From a virus, in the IMG/VR virus record IMGVR_UViG_3300012210_000087, positions 1 to 21,465 of that record: a stretch of DNA of 21,465 nt. One strand, given 5' to 3'. The notes under the pieces are model-generated. The model had not been told where the DNA came from. It searched no databases and saw nothing but the letters and a program-made list of their open reading frames with translations. Shown here piece by piece: positions 1 to 6,022 of the stretch (position 1 is its first letter; each line of letters opens with the position of its first letter). The translations under genes and the position numbers were made by a program.

Positions 1-220
1 GCGGGATCGTCGGCCAGCTGCCTCCGCTGCCGAGCGGCGGGGCGGACGAGCGCATGCGCTGCTCGGGCACCGGGTCCGGATCCGGATCCAGGTCAGGGAG
101 CTGTCCGGGCTCCGTCCAGTCGGGCTCCGGCTCCCTGCGGATCATCCACCACTCCCGCAGCCGGGCGAACCATCCCGGGCTGCGCACGGACGGCGCCGCG
201 TGCGTCGCAATGCTTGTCAA
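1..220 (-). CDS. Unrecognised small protein, 3' end beyond the window edge
   Basis: A leftward reading frame stays open for 73 codons to the window edge. I chose the TTG at 218-220 because it overlaps the stop of the upstream gene as TTGA, matching the ATGA/GTGA couplings elsewhere in this run, and because GGAGG sits 7 nt upstream. The visible product begins MTSIATHAAPSVRSPGWF. It has a Trp/Arg-rich segment (about residues 17-30) and then an acidic, proline-rich stretch with repeated Asp-Pro (about residues 44-51). The tandem GGATCC-like DNA at 75-89 is simply the coding for that Asp-Pro repeat. No family recognised. TTG starts are uncommon, so the start is the weakest part of the call. Confidence 0.6.
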   Translation of the reverse strand, partial: MTSIATHAAPSVRSPGWFARLREWWMIRREPEPDWTEPGQLPDLDPDPDPVPEQRMRSSAPPLGSGGSWPTIP

Positions 221-906
221 CGTACTACCTCCTTGTCCCAGTCGACGCCAGCATCGTATTCCCAGCCCAGATCGGTCCAGGACTTCGACCACCACGCCGA
301 GATCATGTATTCGCCTGTCATCTCCGGCCAGCCCGTCCGCTCGCCGTGGTCCAGCGCGCAGCGCTCCCCGTACGGGAGCCGGTCGCACTCGGCCGGGTGC
401 TGAAGCTGGTACAGGACGTGCGGGCCGCCGATCTCGGAGAGCGCGGACATGCTCACGGTCAGCCGGTGCACCGGCCCGGTGTCGTGGCCTGTCTCAGGGA
501 CCCGCGGCTGCTGCCTCGCCAGCACTCCGGCCACGTCCGGCTTGCGGTATCGGGGGCCCTTCTGAACCTTGCCGTCCACGATGATCGGCTTGCCGTCGTC
601 GCCGAGCTTGGTCATGTTCGAGGCGTGCACCTCGGCGAGCACCGCGGCCAGGTCGATGCCGTACGTCAGCGCGGTGCCGTAGAGCACGTACACGCAGTCG
701 GCGAGCTCGTGCGCGATGCCCGGCAGCTCGCCCTCGGCCACCGCGTCCTGCAGCTCCCTGATCTCGGACGTGAGCATCCGGTGGCGCTGCCAGGCCAGGG
801 ACGTGCTGATCCGGCAGGGCATGTCGGCGAGCGGCAGGCCGAACTTCTCGTGGAACTCGCGCACCAGGTCGGCCAGGCCGACGATGCCGACCGTCTGCCG
901 ACTCAT
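217..906 (-). CDS. MazG-like nucleotide pyrophosphohydrolase with C-terminal extension
   Basis: A 229-residue protein. Residues about 8-95 look like an all-alpha MazG/NTP-pyrophosphohydrolase: an REFHEKFGL helix, then EIRELQDAVAEGE and ELADCVYVLYGTALTYGIDL, which carry the ExxE and ExxD-type metal ligands. The family hydrolyses (d)NTPs to NMP and pyrophosphate; in phages it is usually thought to act on nucleotide pools or ppGpp-type signals. About 130 further residues follow. They include an HPAECDRLPYGERC segment and a Trp-rich end (WWSKSWTDLGW) that I do not recognise and that MazG domains lack. The ATG at 904-906 was preferred over upstream starts because GGGAG lies about 10 nt upstream and the start overlaps the previous stop as ATGA. 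Confidence 0.8.
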   Translation of the reverse strand: MSRQTVGIVGLADLVREFHEKFGLPLADMPCRISTSLAWQRHRMLTSEIRELQDAVAEGELPGIAHELADCVYVLYGTALTYGIDLAAVLAEVHASNMTKLGDDGKPIIVDGKVQKGPRYRKPDVAGVLARQQPRVPETGHDTGPVHRLTVSMSALSEIGGPHVLYQLQHPAECDRLPYGERCALDHGERTGWPEMTGEYMISAWWSKSWTDLGWEYDAGVDWDKEVVR

Positions 907-1088
907 CTCCACACTCCCATCCGGTTGTTCTGCTCCTTCACGACGTGCCACAGGTGTATCGACCCGTAGCTGAACAGCTGGGCCTCCAGCGTGCGGCGCC
1001 GGTGCCTGAACCAGGCCAGCCGGATCCACCCCCGCAGGCCCGAGGTGTCCGCAGGGCGCTTGTCGAGCAGCGCGCTCTCCCACCTCAT
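903..1088 (-). CDS. Small basic protein, function unknown
   Basis: A 61-residue protein beginning MRWESALLDKRPADTSGL. The middle is rich in Arg and Trp (GWIRLAWFRHRRRTLE) and the C-terminus reads WHVVKEQNNRMGVWR. The ATG at 1086-1088 overlaps the stop of the upstream gene (ATGA), and the stop overlaps the MazG-like gene start in the same way, which supports a translated, coupled gene. No metal-binding or membrane motif is clear and I do not recognise a family. Confidence 0.65.
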   Translation of the reverse strand: MRWESALLDKRPADTSGLRGWIRLAWFRHRRRTLEAQLFSYGSIHLWHVVKEQNNRMGVWR

Positions 1089-1738
1089 AGCGGCATCCCC
1101 GCTACCGGCGCGGTCCCGTTCTGCTTGGCCTGCCACCGCGCCTCGATGATCTCCGGCAGCCTGCGCCAGGAGACCTGCTTCGCGCCGAGCCGGATCGCCT
1201 CCTTGCGCTTGCTGTCCGTGACGTCGTAGTGCCAGTTCTCCGCCAGCCGCGTCCCGGGCTCGGCCTTCGGCTTGCCGTTGACGGTGGGGTCCTGGAACCA
1301 CTGGTAGCGCAGCCCGATGCGCGCGGCGAAGGCGTGCAGCTCCTCGGGTGTGTCGGCGATCAGGTGCGACCAGCGGCTGTGCAGCCCGCCGACACGCGCC
1401 TCAACGCGGTAGTCGTCCACGTAGATGGCCATTCCGGAACTCCGTCCCCTGCTGTTCGGCTGATTCTTACGGCGGTCTCTGTTGATGACCGACGGCCACG
1501 TCTTGCGGGTCAGTGCCATGGCGCCCGTGCACGGGATACACCGGCACTTGTAGTTGTTGTATCCGTTGTACGTGCCGTGCGGGATCTCGTCCCAGGGCGT
1601 GGTGGCGATACGGTCGGCGCGTACGCGCGTGTAGTGCTCGCGGTGCGCCGCAACGCACTGGTCGCCCCGGCAGTGGTGGTTGGTGTACCCGCCCAGCGTG
1701 CCGTGCCAGGGCTCGTGATCCGACTCAGCGCCGGTCAT
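1085..1738 (-). CDS. Tandem HGTxxGY zinc-motif protein fused to DUF4031
   Basis: A 217-residue protein with two parts. Residues about 12-85 hold two related Cys/His motifs: HGTLGGYTNHHCRGDQC and HGTYNGYNNYKCRCIPC, a small putative metal-binding repeat common in actinophage proteins of unknown role. Residues about 103-205 match DUF4031: they begin MAIYVDDYR and contain HLIADTPEELHAFAARIGL, WFQ and HYDVTDSKRKEA. An Asn/Arg/Ser-rich linker joins them. The ATG at 1736-1738 has a GGGGGAG upstream and the gene overlaps the DUF397 gene by 14 nt. An in-frame ATG at 1430-1432 has its own GGAG 7 nt upstream, so DUF4031 may also be made alone (1085-1432, 115 residues). No enzymatic role is known for DUF4031. 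Confidence 0.8.
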   Translation of the reverse strand: MTGAESDHEPWHGTLGGYTNHHCRGDQCVAAHREHYTRVRADRIATTPWDEIPHGTYNGYNNYKCRCIPCTGAMALTRKTWPSVINRDRRKNQPNSRGRSSGMAIYVDDYRVEARVGGLHSRWSHLIADTPEELHAFAARIGLRYQWFQDPTVNGKPKAEPGTRLAENWHYDVTDSKRKEAIRLGAKQVSWRRLPEIIEARWQAKQNGTAPVAGMPL

Positions 1739-1922
1739 CGAACTCCCCCTCACCCACACCCGCCAGGAAGGCGGCCCATTCGGCGTGGGTGAAGGCCAGC
1801 GTCGGGCCGGTGCCGCCGTCCTTCGTGTCCCGCACCAGGAAGCCGTCCGCGGTCTCCATAACCTCGACGCAGTTGGTCCCGCCGTTCGAGGCGGCGGCCT
1901 TGTGCCACTCGTTCAGCTTCAC
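1725..1922 (-). CDS. DUF397-domain protein
   Basis: A 65-residue protein covering essentially the whole DUF397 domain: EWHKAAASNGGTNCVEV near the N-terminus, VRDTKDGG in the middle and LAFTHAEWAAFLAGVGEGEFD at the end. In Streptomyces and relatives DUF397 genes are usually chromosomal, often beside an Xre-type helix-turn-helix regulator, and some such pairs affect development. No Xre gene lies next to this copy. The GTG start at 1920-1922 overlaps the preceding stop as GTGA. The family assignment is strong from the residue pattern; the role in a phage is not known. Confidence 0.88.
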   Translation of the reverse strand: MKLNEWHKAAASNGGTNCVEVMETADGFLVRDTKDGGTGPTLAFTHAEWAAFLAGVGEGEFDDRR

Positions 1923-2401
1923 GCCGGACCTCCGAGCTGCGCGCCGTGCCCGTCAGCCGTGTGACCGGTGTGATCCCAGCCGGTCTTCAGCACCTCGCCG
2001 TCACCTGCTTCCAGTTGGAAGTACATGATCTCGCCGCTGCAGACGGCGCACGTGCCGCGGTCGCCGTAGCGCGGCCTGGGCTCGGGGTCCTCCTCGTACC
2101 CGGCCATGACCTTGACGTCCCATTCGGCTCCCATCGGCGCGGTCGCCTCCAGGTACGGCCCGATCAGGGCCAGCACCGGCGTCACGTGCATGACGGCGGT
2201 GCGCCACAGGTTCTGGATGACCGGGGACAGCGTGGCGAACGCATGGCGCATCGTGCCGACCTGCCGCCGCAGCGCCCGGTTGTCGGCGATGATCGCGCGG
2301 ATCTCGACGGCGGTCTCCGCCTCGATGACGAGCGGTCCCCTGGACCAGTTCCGGTTGAGCAGGTCGAGGATCTCCTGCTCCTGCTCCTGCATGGCCGTCA
2401 T
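1919..2401 (-). CDS. Unknown protein with C-terminal CxxC motif
   Basis: A 160-residue protein. The N-terminal part (MTAMQEQEQEILDLLNRNW, then AEIRAIIADNRALRRQ-like helices) looks coiled-coil or helical. The C-terminal part has CAVCSGEIMYFQ followed about 20 residues later by WDHTGHTADGH, a pattern that could form a small Cys2His2-type zinc site. The ATG at 2399-2401 overlaps the upstream stop as ATGA. A second ATG three codons in is possible. No named family recognised. Confidence 0.75.
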   Translation of the reverse strand: MTAMQEQEQEILDLLNRNWSRGPLVIEAETAVEIRAIIADNRALRRQVGTMRHAFATLSPVIQNLWRTAVMHVTPVLALIGPYLEATAPMGAEWDVKVMAGYEEDPEPRPRYGDRGTCAVCSGEIMYFQLEAGDGEVLKTGWDHTGHTADGHGAQLGGPA

Positions 2402-2760
2402 CCGAGCAGCCCTCCCATTCCGTTCATGCCGGGCACGCCCTGGCCGGGCGCGGGCAGGTGCAGGCCGCCGGTGGACTGCAGGCGGATCGCGGTCAGGTGG
2501 CTCCAGCACAGCTCGAGCACCCCGAGGTGCGTCATGGGGCCGAACAGCCCGACGCCGACGGCGGTCGCCAGCGGCGGCAGATCCTCGGTGCCCGTGGCGT
2601 CGATCCACACGGTCGGCGAGCCGTCGGGCGCACTCATGGCCTGATCGATGGTCAGGGCGAACCGCTCGTTGACGGCGGCCTTCCAGGTGTACGCGCAGGC
2701 GAAGCACCAGCGCTCCCCGGGCAGCGGCTTCGGGCCCTTGTACAGCACCTCAGCGGGCAT
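2398..2760 (-). CDS. Unknown protein with WCFACAYTW motif
   Basis: A 120-residue protein. Near the N-terminus GERWCFACAYTW gives one CxxC knuckle. Residues about 40-75 are mixed (SPTVWIDATGTEDLPPLA), followed by a hydrophobic segment with a single Cys and His (LGVLELCWSHL) and a Gly/Met-rich tail (GVPGMNGMGGLLG). The ATG at 2758-2760 has GGAAGGA about 8 nt upstream. It is the first gene after a 3-nt gap and its stop overlaps the next start. I do not recognise the family. Confidence 0.75.
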   Translation of the reverse strand: MPAEVLYKGPKPLPGERWCFACAYTWKAAVNERFALTIDQAMSAPDGSPTVWIDATGTEDLPPLATAVGVGLFGPMTHLGVLELCWSHLTAIRLQSTGGLHLPAPGQGVPGMNGMGGLLG

Positions 2761-2763
2761 CGG

Positions 2764-2928
2764 TCAGATCCTTCCGTTGGGGCAGCGGTCCGCCGTGTCC
2801 GGCCGACGGTGCCTGATGGGGCATCCGGAGTGGATGTAGTAGGGGCGCGGCCTGCGGCGCAGGATGCGCGGTCGGCCGCTCAGGCCGAAGCGGAACGGGC
2901 CGATGCCCACCGAGCCGAAGAGCCTCAC
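2764..2928 (-). CDS. Very small basic protein
   Basis: A 54-residue, strongly Arg-rich protein starting at a GTG (2926-2928) that overlaps the upstream stop as GTGA. It begins VRLFGSVGIGPFRFGLSGR, somewhat like the start of DUF4236 proteins (a GPFRxxxS pattern); this likeness is tentative. The remainder (RRRPRPYY, SGCPIRHRRP) is basic with two lone Cys residues. A longer in-frame version starting near 3012 was rejected because its first half is a shadow of the upstream gene. Confidence 0.55.
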   Translation of the reverse strand: MRLFGSVGIGPFRFGLSGRPRILRRRPRPYYIHSGCPIRHRRPDTADRCPNGRI

Positions 2929-3185
2929 GGGGTCTTCTCCTCGGCCGCGAGCACCACGATGCCGCGCGCCCTCGGGTGGCTGGCCATCCCGTCCTCGGCG
3001 CACGGCGCGCACATGACGACCTCGCGCGTGCCCTTGCCGAGCAGGGTGCCGTAGACGTCCATCGTCAACAGCGCGCGGGGCGCCTCAATATTGCAGATGT
3101 CCTTGCCGGGGTGGGCGATGGTGCACAGGCAGTTGCATCCCGGCATATTCAGGACCGAGCCGTCCCACTCGTCGATGTTCTTCAC
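2925..3185 (-). CDS. Small Cys-rich, probably zinc-binding protein
   Basis: An 86-residue protein from a GTG at 3183-3185 that overlaps the previous stop as GTGA. It carries CNCLCTIAHPGKDIC and, about 35 residues later, MCAPCAEDG. Six cysteines in this spacing suggest one or two metal sites. Proteins of this shape are frequent in actinophage early operons but have no known function. The upstream half of the longer open frame was excluded as non-coding shadow. Confidence 0.7.
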   Translation of the reverse strand: MKNIDEWDGSVLNMPGCNCLCTIAHPGKDICNIEAPRALLTMDVYGTLLGKGTREVVMCAPCAEDGMASHPRARGIVVLAAEEKTP

Positions 3186-3400
3186 GTCTCGTCCTCCTGC
3201 ATCTCGGCGCAGTACGCGGCGTAGTCCTTCAGCCGCTTCGCGTCGAGATCGATCTGCGCGACCAGGGCGCGCAGGACGCCGTAGGTCAGGGAGCACGAGT
3301 CGCCCCGGTCGTGCACCTTGGCCAGCCACGCGTCGTCCAGTGCGGGGCTGGTCATCTCGAGGAAGGCCTTGGCCTGCTCAAGAGGGGTTAGATCCGACAT
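3182..3400 (-). CDS. Small helical protein, unknown function
   Basis: A 72-residue protein beginning MSDLTPLEQAKAFLEM and ending in a mostly helical, charged segment (AQIDLDAKRLKDYAAYC). The ATG at 3398-3400 has a good GGAGG 9 nt upstream. An in-frame ATG 12 codons earlier (3434-3436) lacks this support. The start overlaps the end of the upstream gene by 23 nt. Not recognised. Confidence 0.7.
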   Translation of the reverse strand: MSDLTPLEQAKAFLEMTSPALDDAWLAKVHDRGDSCSLTYGVLRALVAQIDLDAKRLKDYAAYCAEMQEDET

Positions 3401-3590
3401 CCGGAAGCACCTCCGTGCGCGGCCTGAGTGCTTCATTGACCGCCTGCTCGCTGTCTGCGGTGAGCTGCTGCTCGTAGCGGCAGATCACGCACTTGGTCTT
3501 GTCGCCCCGGTCCTGTCCGAGTGCGTCCGATGCCGCGTCATGGCCGAGCAGCGCGTGCATGGTGGCGATGTACCAGCCGATCGCGTCCAT
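3378..3590 (-). CDS. Small protein with one CxxC, unknown function
   Basis: A 70-residue protein beginning MDAIGWYIATMHALLGHDA and containing KCVICRYEQQL, a single CxxC that might pair with another subunit or a nearby His. The ATG at 3588-3590 joins the upstream stop as TGATG, a classic re-initiation junction. The much longer open frame upstream is shadow. The C-terminal 23 nt overlap the next gene. Confidence 0.65.
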   Translation of the reverse strand: MDAIGWYIATMHALLGHDAASDALGQDRGDKTKCVICRYEQQLTADSEQAVNEALRPRTEVLPDVGSNPS

Positions 3591-3979
3591 CAGCCTCTCC
3601 CGTCCATCAGGTGGCGGCACTGCGAGAACTTCTTGACCCTGGTCGCCTGATCCGGGATCCCGGCCTCCTCCATCGTCAGGGCGAGCAGCCACGCGTCGTC
3701 CTCGCTGTCGCACATGACGTGCCATTCGGCCGGGTTCAGCTGCAGGACGCGGTGCGTGCTGCGGTACTGCAGGAAGTCGTTCCACCACGCCTTGCCGCGG
3801 CCTGTCGCGTAGATCGAGGCCGTGTTGACGTACACGCCCCAGCAGTCCCACAGTCCGGCCTGCCAGGCGTCGTACAGCTTCCGGTGCTCCGGGCAGTCGC
3901 CGGGGTTGCCGACCTGCCAGCACGACTCGGTGTGCTTCCAGTACGCCAGATGCGCCTGCTTGATCTCCTCGACCGTCAT
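3590..3979 (-). CDS. Trp/Cys-containing protein, unknown function
   Basis: A 129-residue protein that is unusually rich in Trp and contains several Cys and His residues (HTESCWQVGNPGDCPEH, GLWDCWGVYVN, EWHVMCDSEDDAW). Residues about 13-35 could form a Cys/His metal site. The ATG at 3977-3979 overlaps the upstream stop as ATGA, and the stop overlaps the next start as TGATG. No family recognised. Confidence 0.75.
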   Translation of the reverse strand: MTVEEIKQAHLAYWKHTESCWQVGNPGDCPEHRKLYDAWQAGLWDCWGVYVNTASIYATGRGKAWWNDFLQYRSTHRVLQLNPAEWHVMCDSEDDAWLLALTMEEAGIPDQATRVKKFSQCRHLMDGRG

Positions 3980-4476
3980 CCGGTGTCACCGCCCCTGCGC
4001 ACTGCCCGGGTCCACTCCGGCAGGCGGGGGTCGAAGGCCGCGACCACGCAGCCCTCGCCGCCGATCAGCGTCTGGCGCATGAAGGCCGCGACGAGGTGCC
4101 AGCGCGCGGCCGTCTGCAGGCTGCCGCTGTCGTTCGAGTGCCTCTCGAAGCCCTCGGCCCGCTCGATCAGCCGCAGGATCTTCGCGTGCGCCCACTCGAC
4201 CGCATCCGGGTCGGAGTCGAAGCGCTGTGCCAGCTCGTCGTGCCGGGACATCGGCGCCATTGCGGCCTCCCTGAGCGCGGCCTCGGCAGCGCGTGCCGCG
4301 GCGGCCTTCTCGATCTGGTTCGTGCTGTGCCTGGCTCCCAGCCTGTTGACCCGGTACGGCGTCCCGATGACCGACCTGTACCGGCCGCAGGAGCAGATGG
4401 CCTGTGCCTGGTTGTCCAGCCGCTCGTGCACGGTGATCTCGTGCTTGGGCAGCGGTGGCGGTGTATTCACCTTCAC
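3976..4476 (-). CDS. Unknown protein, CxC motif then helical region
   Basis: A 166-residue protein starting at a GTG (4474-4476) 8 nt after GGGAGG. N-terminal residues include an HERLDNQAQAICSCGRYRS segment, and the centre is an Ala/Glu-rich helix (EKAAAARAAEAALREAA). The C-terminal half (SRHDELAQRFDSDPDAVEW, GEGCVVAAFDPRLPEW) is globular-looking. A second in-frame GTG two codons later is also possible. Its ribosome binding site lies inside a 22-bp sequence that recurs exactly at 10644-10665. Confidence 0.75.
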   Translation of the reverse strand: MKVNTPPPLPKHEITVHERLDNQAQAICSCGRYRSVIGTPYRVNRLGARHSTNQIEKAAAARAAEAALREAAMAPMSRHDELAQRFDSDPDAVEWAHAKILRLIERAEGFERHSNDSGSLQTAARWHLVAAFMRQTLIGGEGCVVAAFDPRLPEWTRAVRRGGDTG

Positions 4477-4478
4477 GG

Positions 4479-4598
4479 TTACTTCCTCCCTGAACTTGTC
4501 CTCACTTCACGGTACTCCCGCGACGTCCGGTTGCGGAAGGCCCAGACGATGAATGAAACCTGGCCGACGGCGACGGTGCACACGACGGCCAGGATCAC
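4479..4598 (-). CDS. Tiny single-helix membrane protein
   Basis: A 39-residue frame from a GTG at 4596-4598 to a TAA at 4479-4481. The product is one hydrophobic helix (VILAVVCTVAVGQVSFIVW) followed by a basic tail (FRNRTSREYREV). The helix-then-positive-tail layout and exact fit between two neighbours suggest a real gene. The start is uncertain: the GTG has no clear ribosome binding site, whereas CTG codons at 4614-4619, just after a GGAG, would add up to 7 residues and overlap the MmpS-like gene stop. Its last codons double as the conserved ribosome binding site of the next gene. Confidence 0.5.
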   Translation of the reverse strand: MILAVVCTVAVGQVSFIVWAFRNRTSREYREVRTSSGRK

Positions 4599-4612
4599 GT
4601 CCAGGAACGTCG

Positions 4613-5104
4613 TCAGCAGGGGCTCCAGCCGCCCATGTCGCAGACCTCCGCCAGCGCCAGGTTGTACCCGCCCTGCGCGGTGCCGGACTTGGTGGCCGTC
4701 GTCCCGTCAGCGTTCACGGTGGTGGTACAGGTCACCTCGCCGCTGCCGTGCAGCTGCGCCTCGGTGTCCACGTACAGGGCGCTGGCGGGCAGCGCGGCAG
4801 TCTTGCTGAACGGCAGCTTCGAGGCGTGGTAGGAGCTGCCGTCCGGTCCGTAGGTGATGTCGACCCCGTCCGGCGCCTGCCCCGTGCAGGAGTAGGTCAC
4901 CGTCGCGGGCACGGTGACTGGCGTGATGGGCGCGGATGTGGTGGGCTGCGAATACAGCGTGGGCAGGCCGGTCGTGGCCGATGTGGATGCGGTCGCCGAG
5001 CTCGATGCGGCCGGTGTGTTGTTCGAGGCCGACGATGACGCCACGGCGATGACGCCGATGACGATGGCGGCGCCTATGACGATCTTCAGTGCCTTGTGCT
5101 TCAC
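4613..5104 (-). CDS. MmpS-like exported or membrane-anchored protein
   Basis: A 163-residue protein with a basic N-terminus (MKHKALK), a hydrophobic segment (IVIGAAIVIGVIAVA) and a Ser/Thr/Ala-rich spacer to about residue 60, so it is probably exported or anchored with the C-terminal domain outside. There is no lipobox Cys. The C-terminal domain has the layout of MmpS family proteins: VTYSCTGQAPDGVDITYGPDG, LPFSKT, then GEVTCTTTVNADG and a late Cys pair. Mycobacterial MmpS proteins work with MmpL transporters, but none is present here. A GTG start at 5102-5104 follows AGGAGGGG. A role in superinfection exclusion or envelope modification is conceivable but unproven. Confidence 0.65.
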   Translation of the reverse strand: MKHKALKIVIGAAIVIGVIAVASSSASNNTPAASSSATASTSATTGLPTLYSQPTTSAPITPVTVPATVTYSCTGQAPDGVDITYGPDGSSYHASKLPFSKTAALPASALYVDTEAQLHGSGEVTCTTTVNADGTTATKSGTAQGGYNLALAEVCDMGGWSPC

Positions 5105-5149
5105 GGCTGTTCCCCTCCTATGTGTGTTGATATCAGTGTGCGATGTGCG

Positions 5150-5359
5150 TCAGACCGACTCCCACCAGCCGAGGATCTGGTCATAGTGCGACTCATCCGG
5201 ATCGTGCCCGGCCGGTAGGCAGCACTCGGCGTCGCAGGCCTCGTCATCCGGCCAGAAGACCGTCTGCTCCCTGCACCCGGCCCAGGGCCCGTCCAGCAGG
5301 CCGAACACGTGCCCCTCGTCCGTGATCAGCCATCCGGACAGCGACTCGGGGAAGATCAT
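5150..5359 (-). CDS. Small acidic protein, unknown function
   Basis: A 69-residue acidic protein starting MIFPESLSGWLITDEG. Cysteines cluster late (CDAECCLPAGHDPDESH), possibly a metal site. The ATG at 5357-5359 forms TGATG with the upstream stop. About 45 nt separate its end from the MmpS-like gene. The low pI and small size fit many phage accessory proteins, but no family is recognised. Confidence 0.65.
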   Translation of the reverse strand: MIFPESLSGWLITDEGHVFGLLDGPWAGCREQTVFWPDDEACDAECCLPAGHDPDESHYDQILGWWESV

Positions 5360-5616
5360 CAGACCTCCAGTACGAACAGACCGGCGTCGGTCCACATGCC
5401 CTCGGACGGTGCGCCCATCCGCTCGCACTCGATGAAGGGCAGCCACCGGTTCAGCCTGTCCTCCCCTCTCGAGATCTCGAACCCGAAGGCGAACCGCCCC
5501 AGGGCGCCGGGCTGCGGCGCCTCGGACGCGTGGAAGCACCAGAACTCGCATCCGGTGTCCTCCAGGTCGGTGCGCACGTACTTGTGCCCGGCCTCGAAGA
5601 AGCCCTCCCTGGCCAC
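5359..5616 (-). CDS. Conserved-type small actinophage protein (EGFFEAGHKY)
   Basis: An 85-residue protein with EGFFEAGHKYVRTD near the N-terminus, EFWCFHASEAP and RFAFGFE in the middle. I recall this pattern (a GxxY start, a Cys/His strand, then AFG[FW]) as a recurrent actinophage protein of unknown function; I could not check it. The GTG at 5614-5616 begins 5 nt after the upstream stop and has only a weak ribosome binding site, so coupling to the previous gene is likely. Its stop overlaps the next start as TGATG. Confidence 0.7.
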   Translation of the reverse strand: MAREGFFEAGHKYVRTDLEDTGCEFWCFHASEAPQPGALGRFAFGFEISRGEDRLNRWLPFIECERMGAPSEGMWTDAGLFVLEV

Positions 5617-5621
5617 CCGGC

Positions 5622-5822
5622 TCAGTCGCCCAGCGGCGTGATGACGGCCACCCGGCGGCCGTCCTCGACGAGGTAGACCGTGTCTCCGTCGTCCACGGCC
5701 CGGTCGACCGCGTCGGCCAGCGGGCCCTGCCAGCGGGCGGGATCGCGCCGCTCGATGACCACCGCGTTCTCCTCGGCCTCCGCCAGCTCGCCGATGGGGC
5801 GGAACTGATCCAGCGCGCTCAT
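5622..5822 (-). CDS. Small Phd/YefM-like protein
   Basis: A 66-residue protein ending in AVDDGDTVYLVEDGRRVAVITPLGD. This resembles the conserved strand-turn-strand of Phd/YefM antitoxins (a V-x-L-x-x-x-G-x-x-V-A-V-I-x-P pattern), though the protein lacks the usual N-terminal segment of a full antitoxin. No toxin gene is visible next to it. The ATG at 5820-5822 overlaps the previous stop as ATGA. It may be an orphan antitoxin, an anti-defence protein or only a structural look-alike. Confidence 0.6.
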   Translation of the reverse strand: MSALDQFRPIGELAEAEENAVVIERRDPARWQGPLADAVDRAVDDGDTVYLVEDGRRVAVITPLGD

Positions 5823-6022
5823 AGGGATCCTCCTGTGCTCTCGGTCTGGATGCTCGTGGTGACCCCGGTCACCGTGATGACGGCGCCGGAGTGCTGCATC
5901 CCAGGTTGCACCTCCCGGAGCGCAGTTGTCACCGCATCGAGCATTTCGCCCTCGGTAGCGGTGTCGGTGACCCTCATGTCGAGCACCACCGTGAGCAGCG
6001 CGGTGCGTGCCGGGCCGCTCAT
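5819..6022 (-). CDS. Small protein, unknown function
   Basis: A 67-residue protein beginning MSGPARTALLTVVLDMRVTD, with an amphipathic helix (EMLDAVTTALREV) and a final strand (GAVITVTGVTT). The alternating strand-helix-strand pattern suggests a small alpha/beta fold. Both ends overlap neighbours by 4 nt (ATGA), so it is translationally coupled on both sides. Not recognised. Confidence 0.7.
   Translation of the reverse strand: MSGPARTALLTVVLDMRVTDTATEGEMLDAVTTALREVQPGMQHSGAVITVTGVTTSIQTESTGGSL

Noticed and set aside
75-89. Tandem TCCGGATCCGGATCC as a possible regulatory repeat
   Set aside because: It encodes the Asp-Pro repeat of the leftward partial gene and has no other copies seen.
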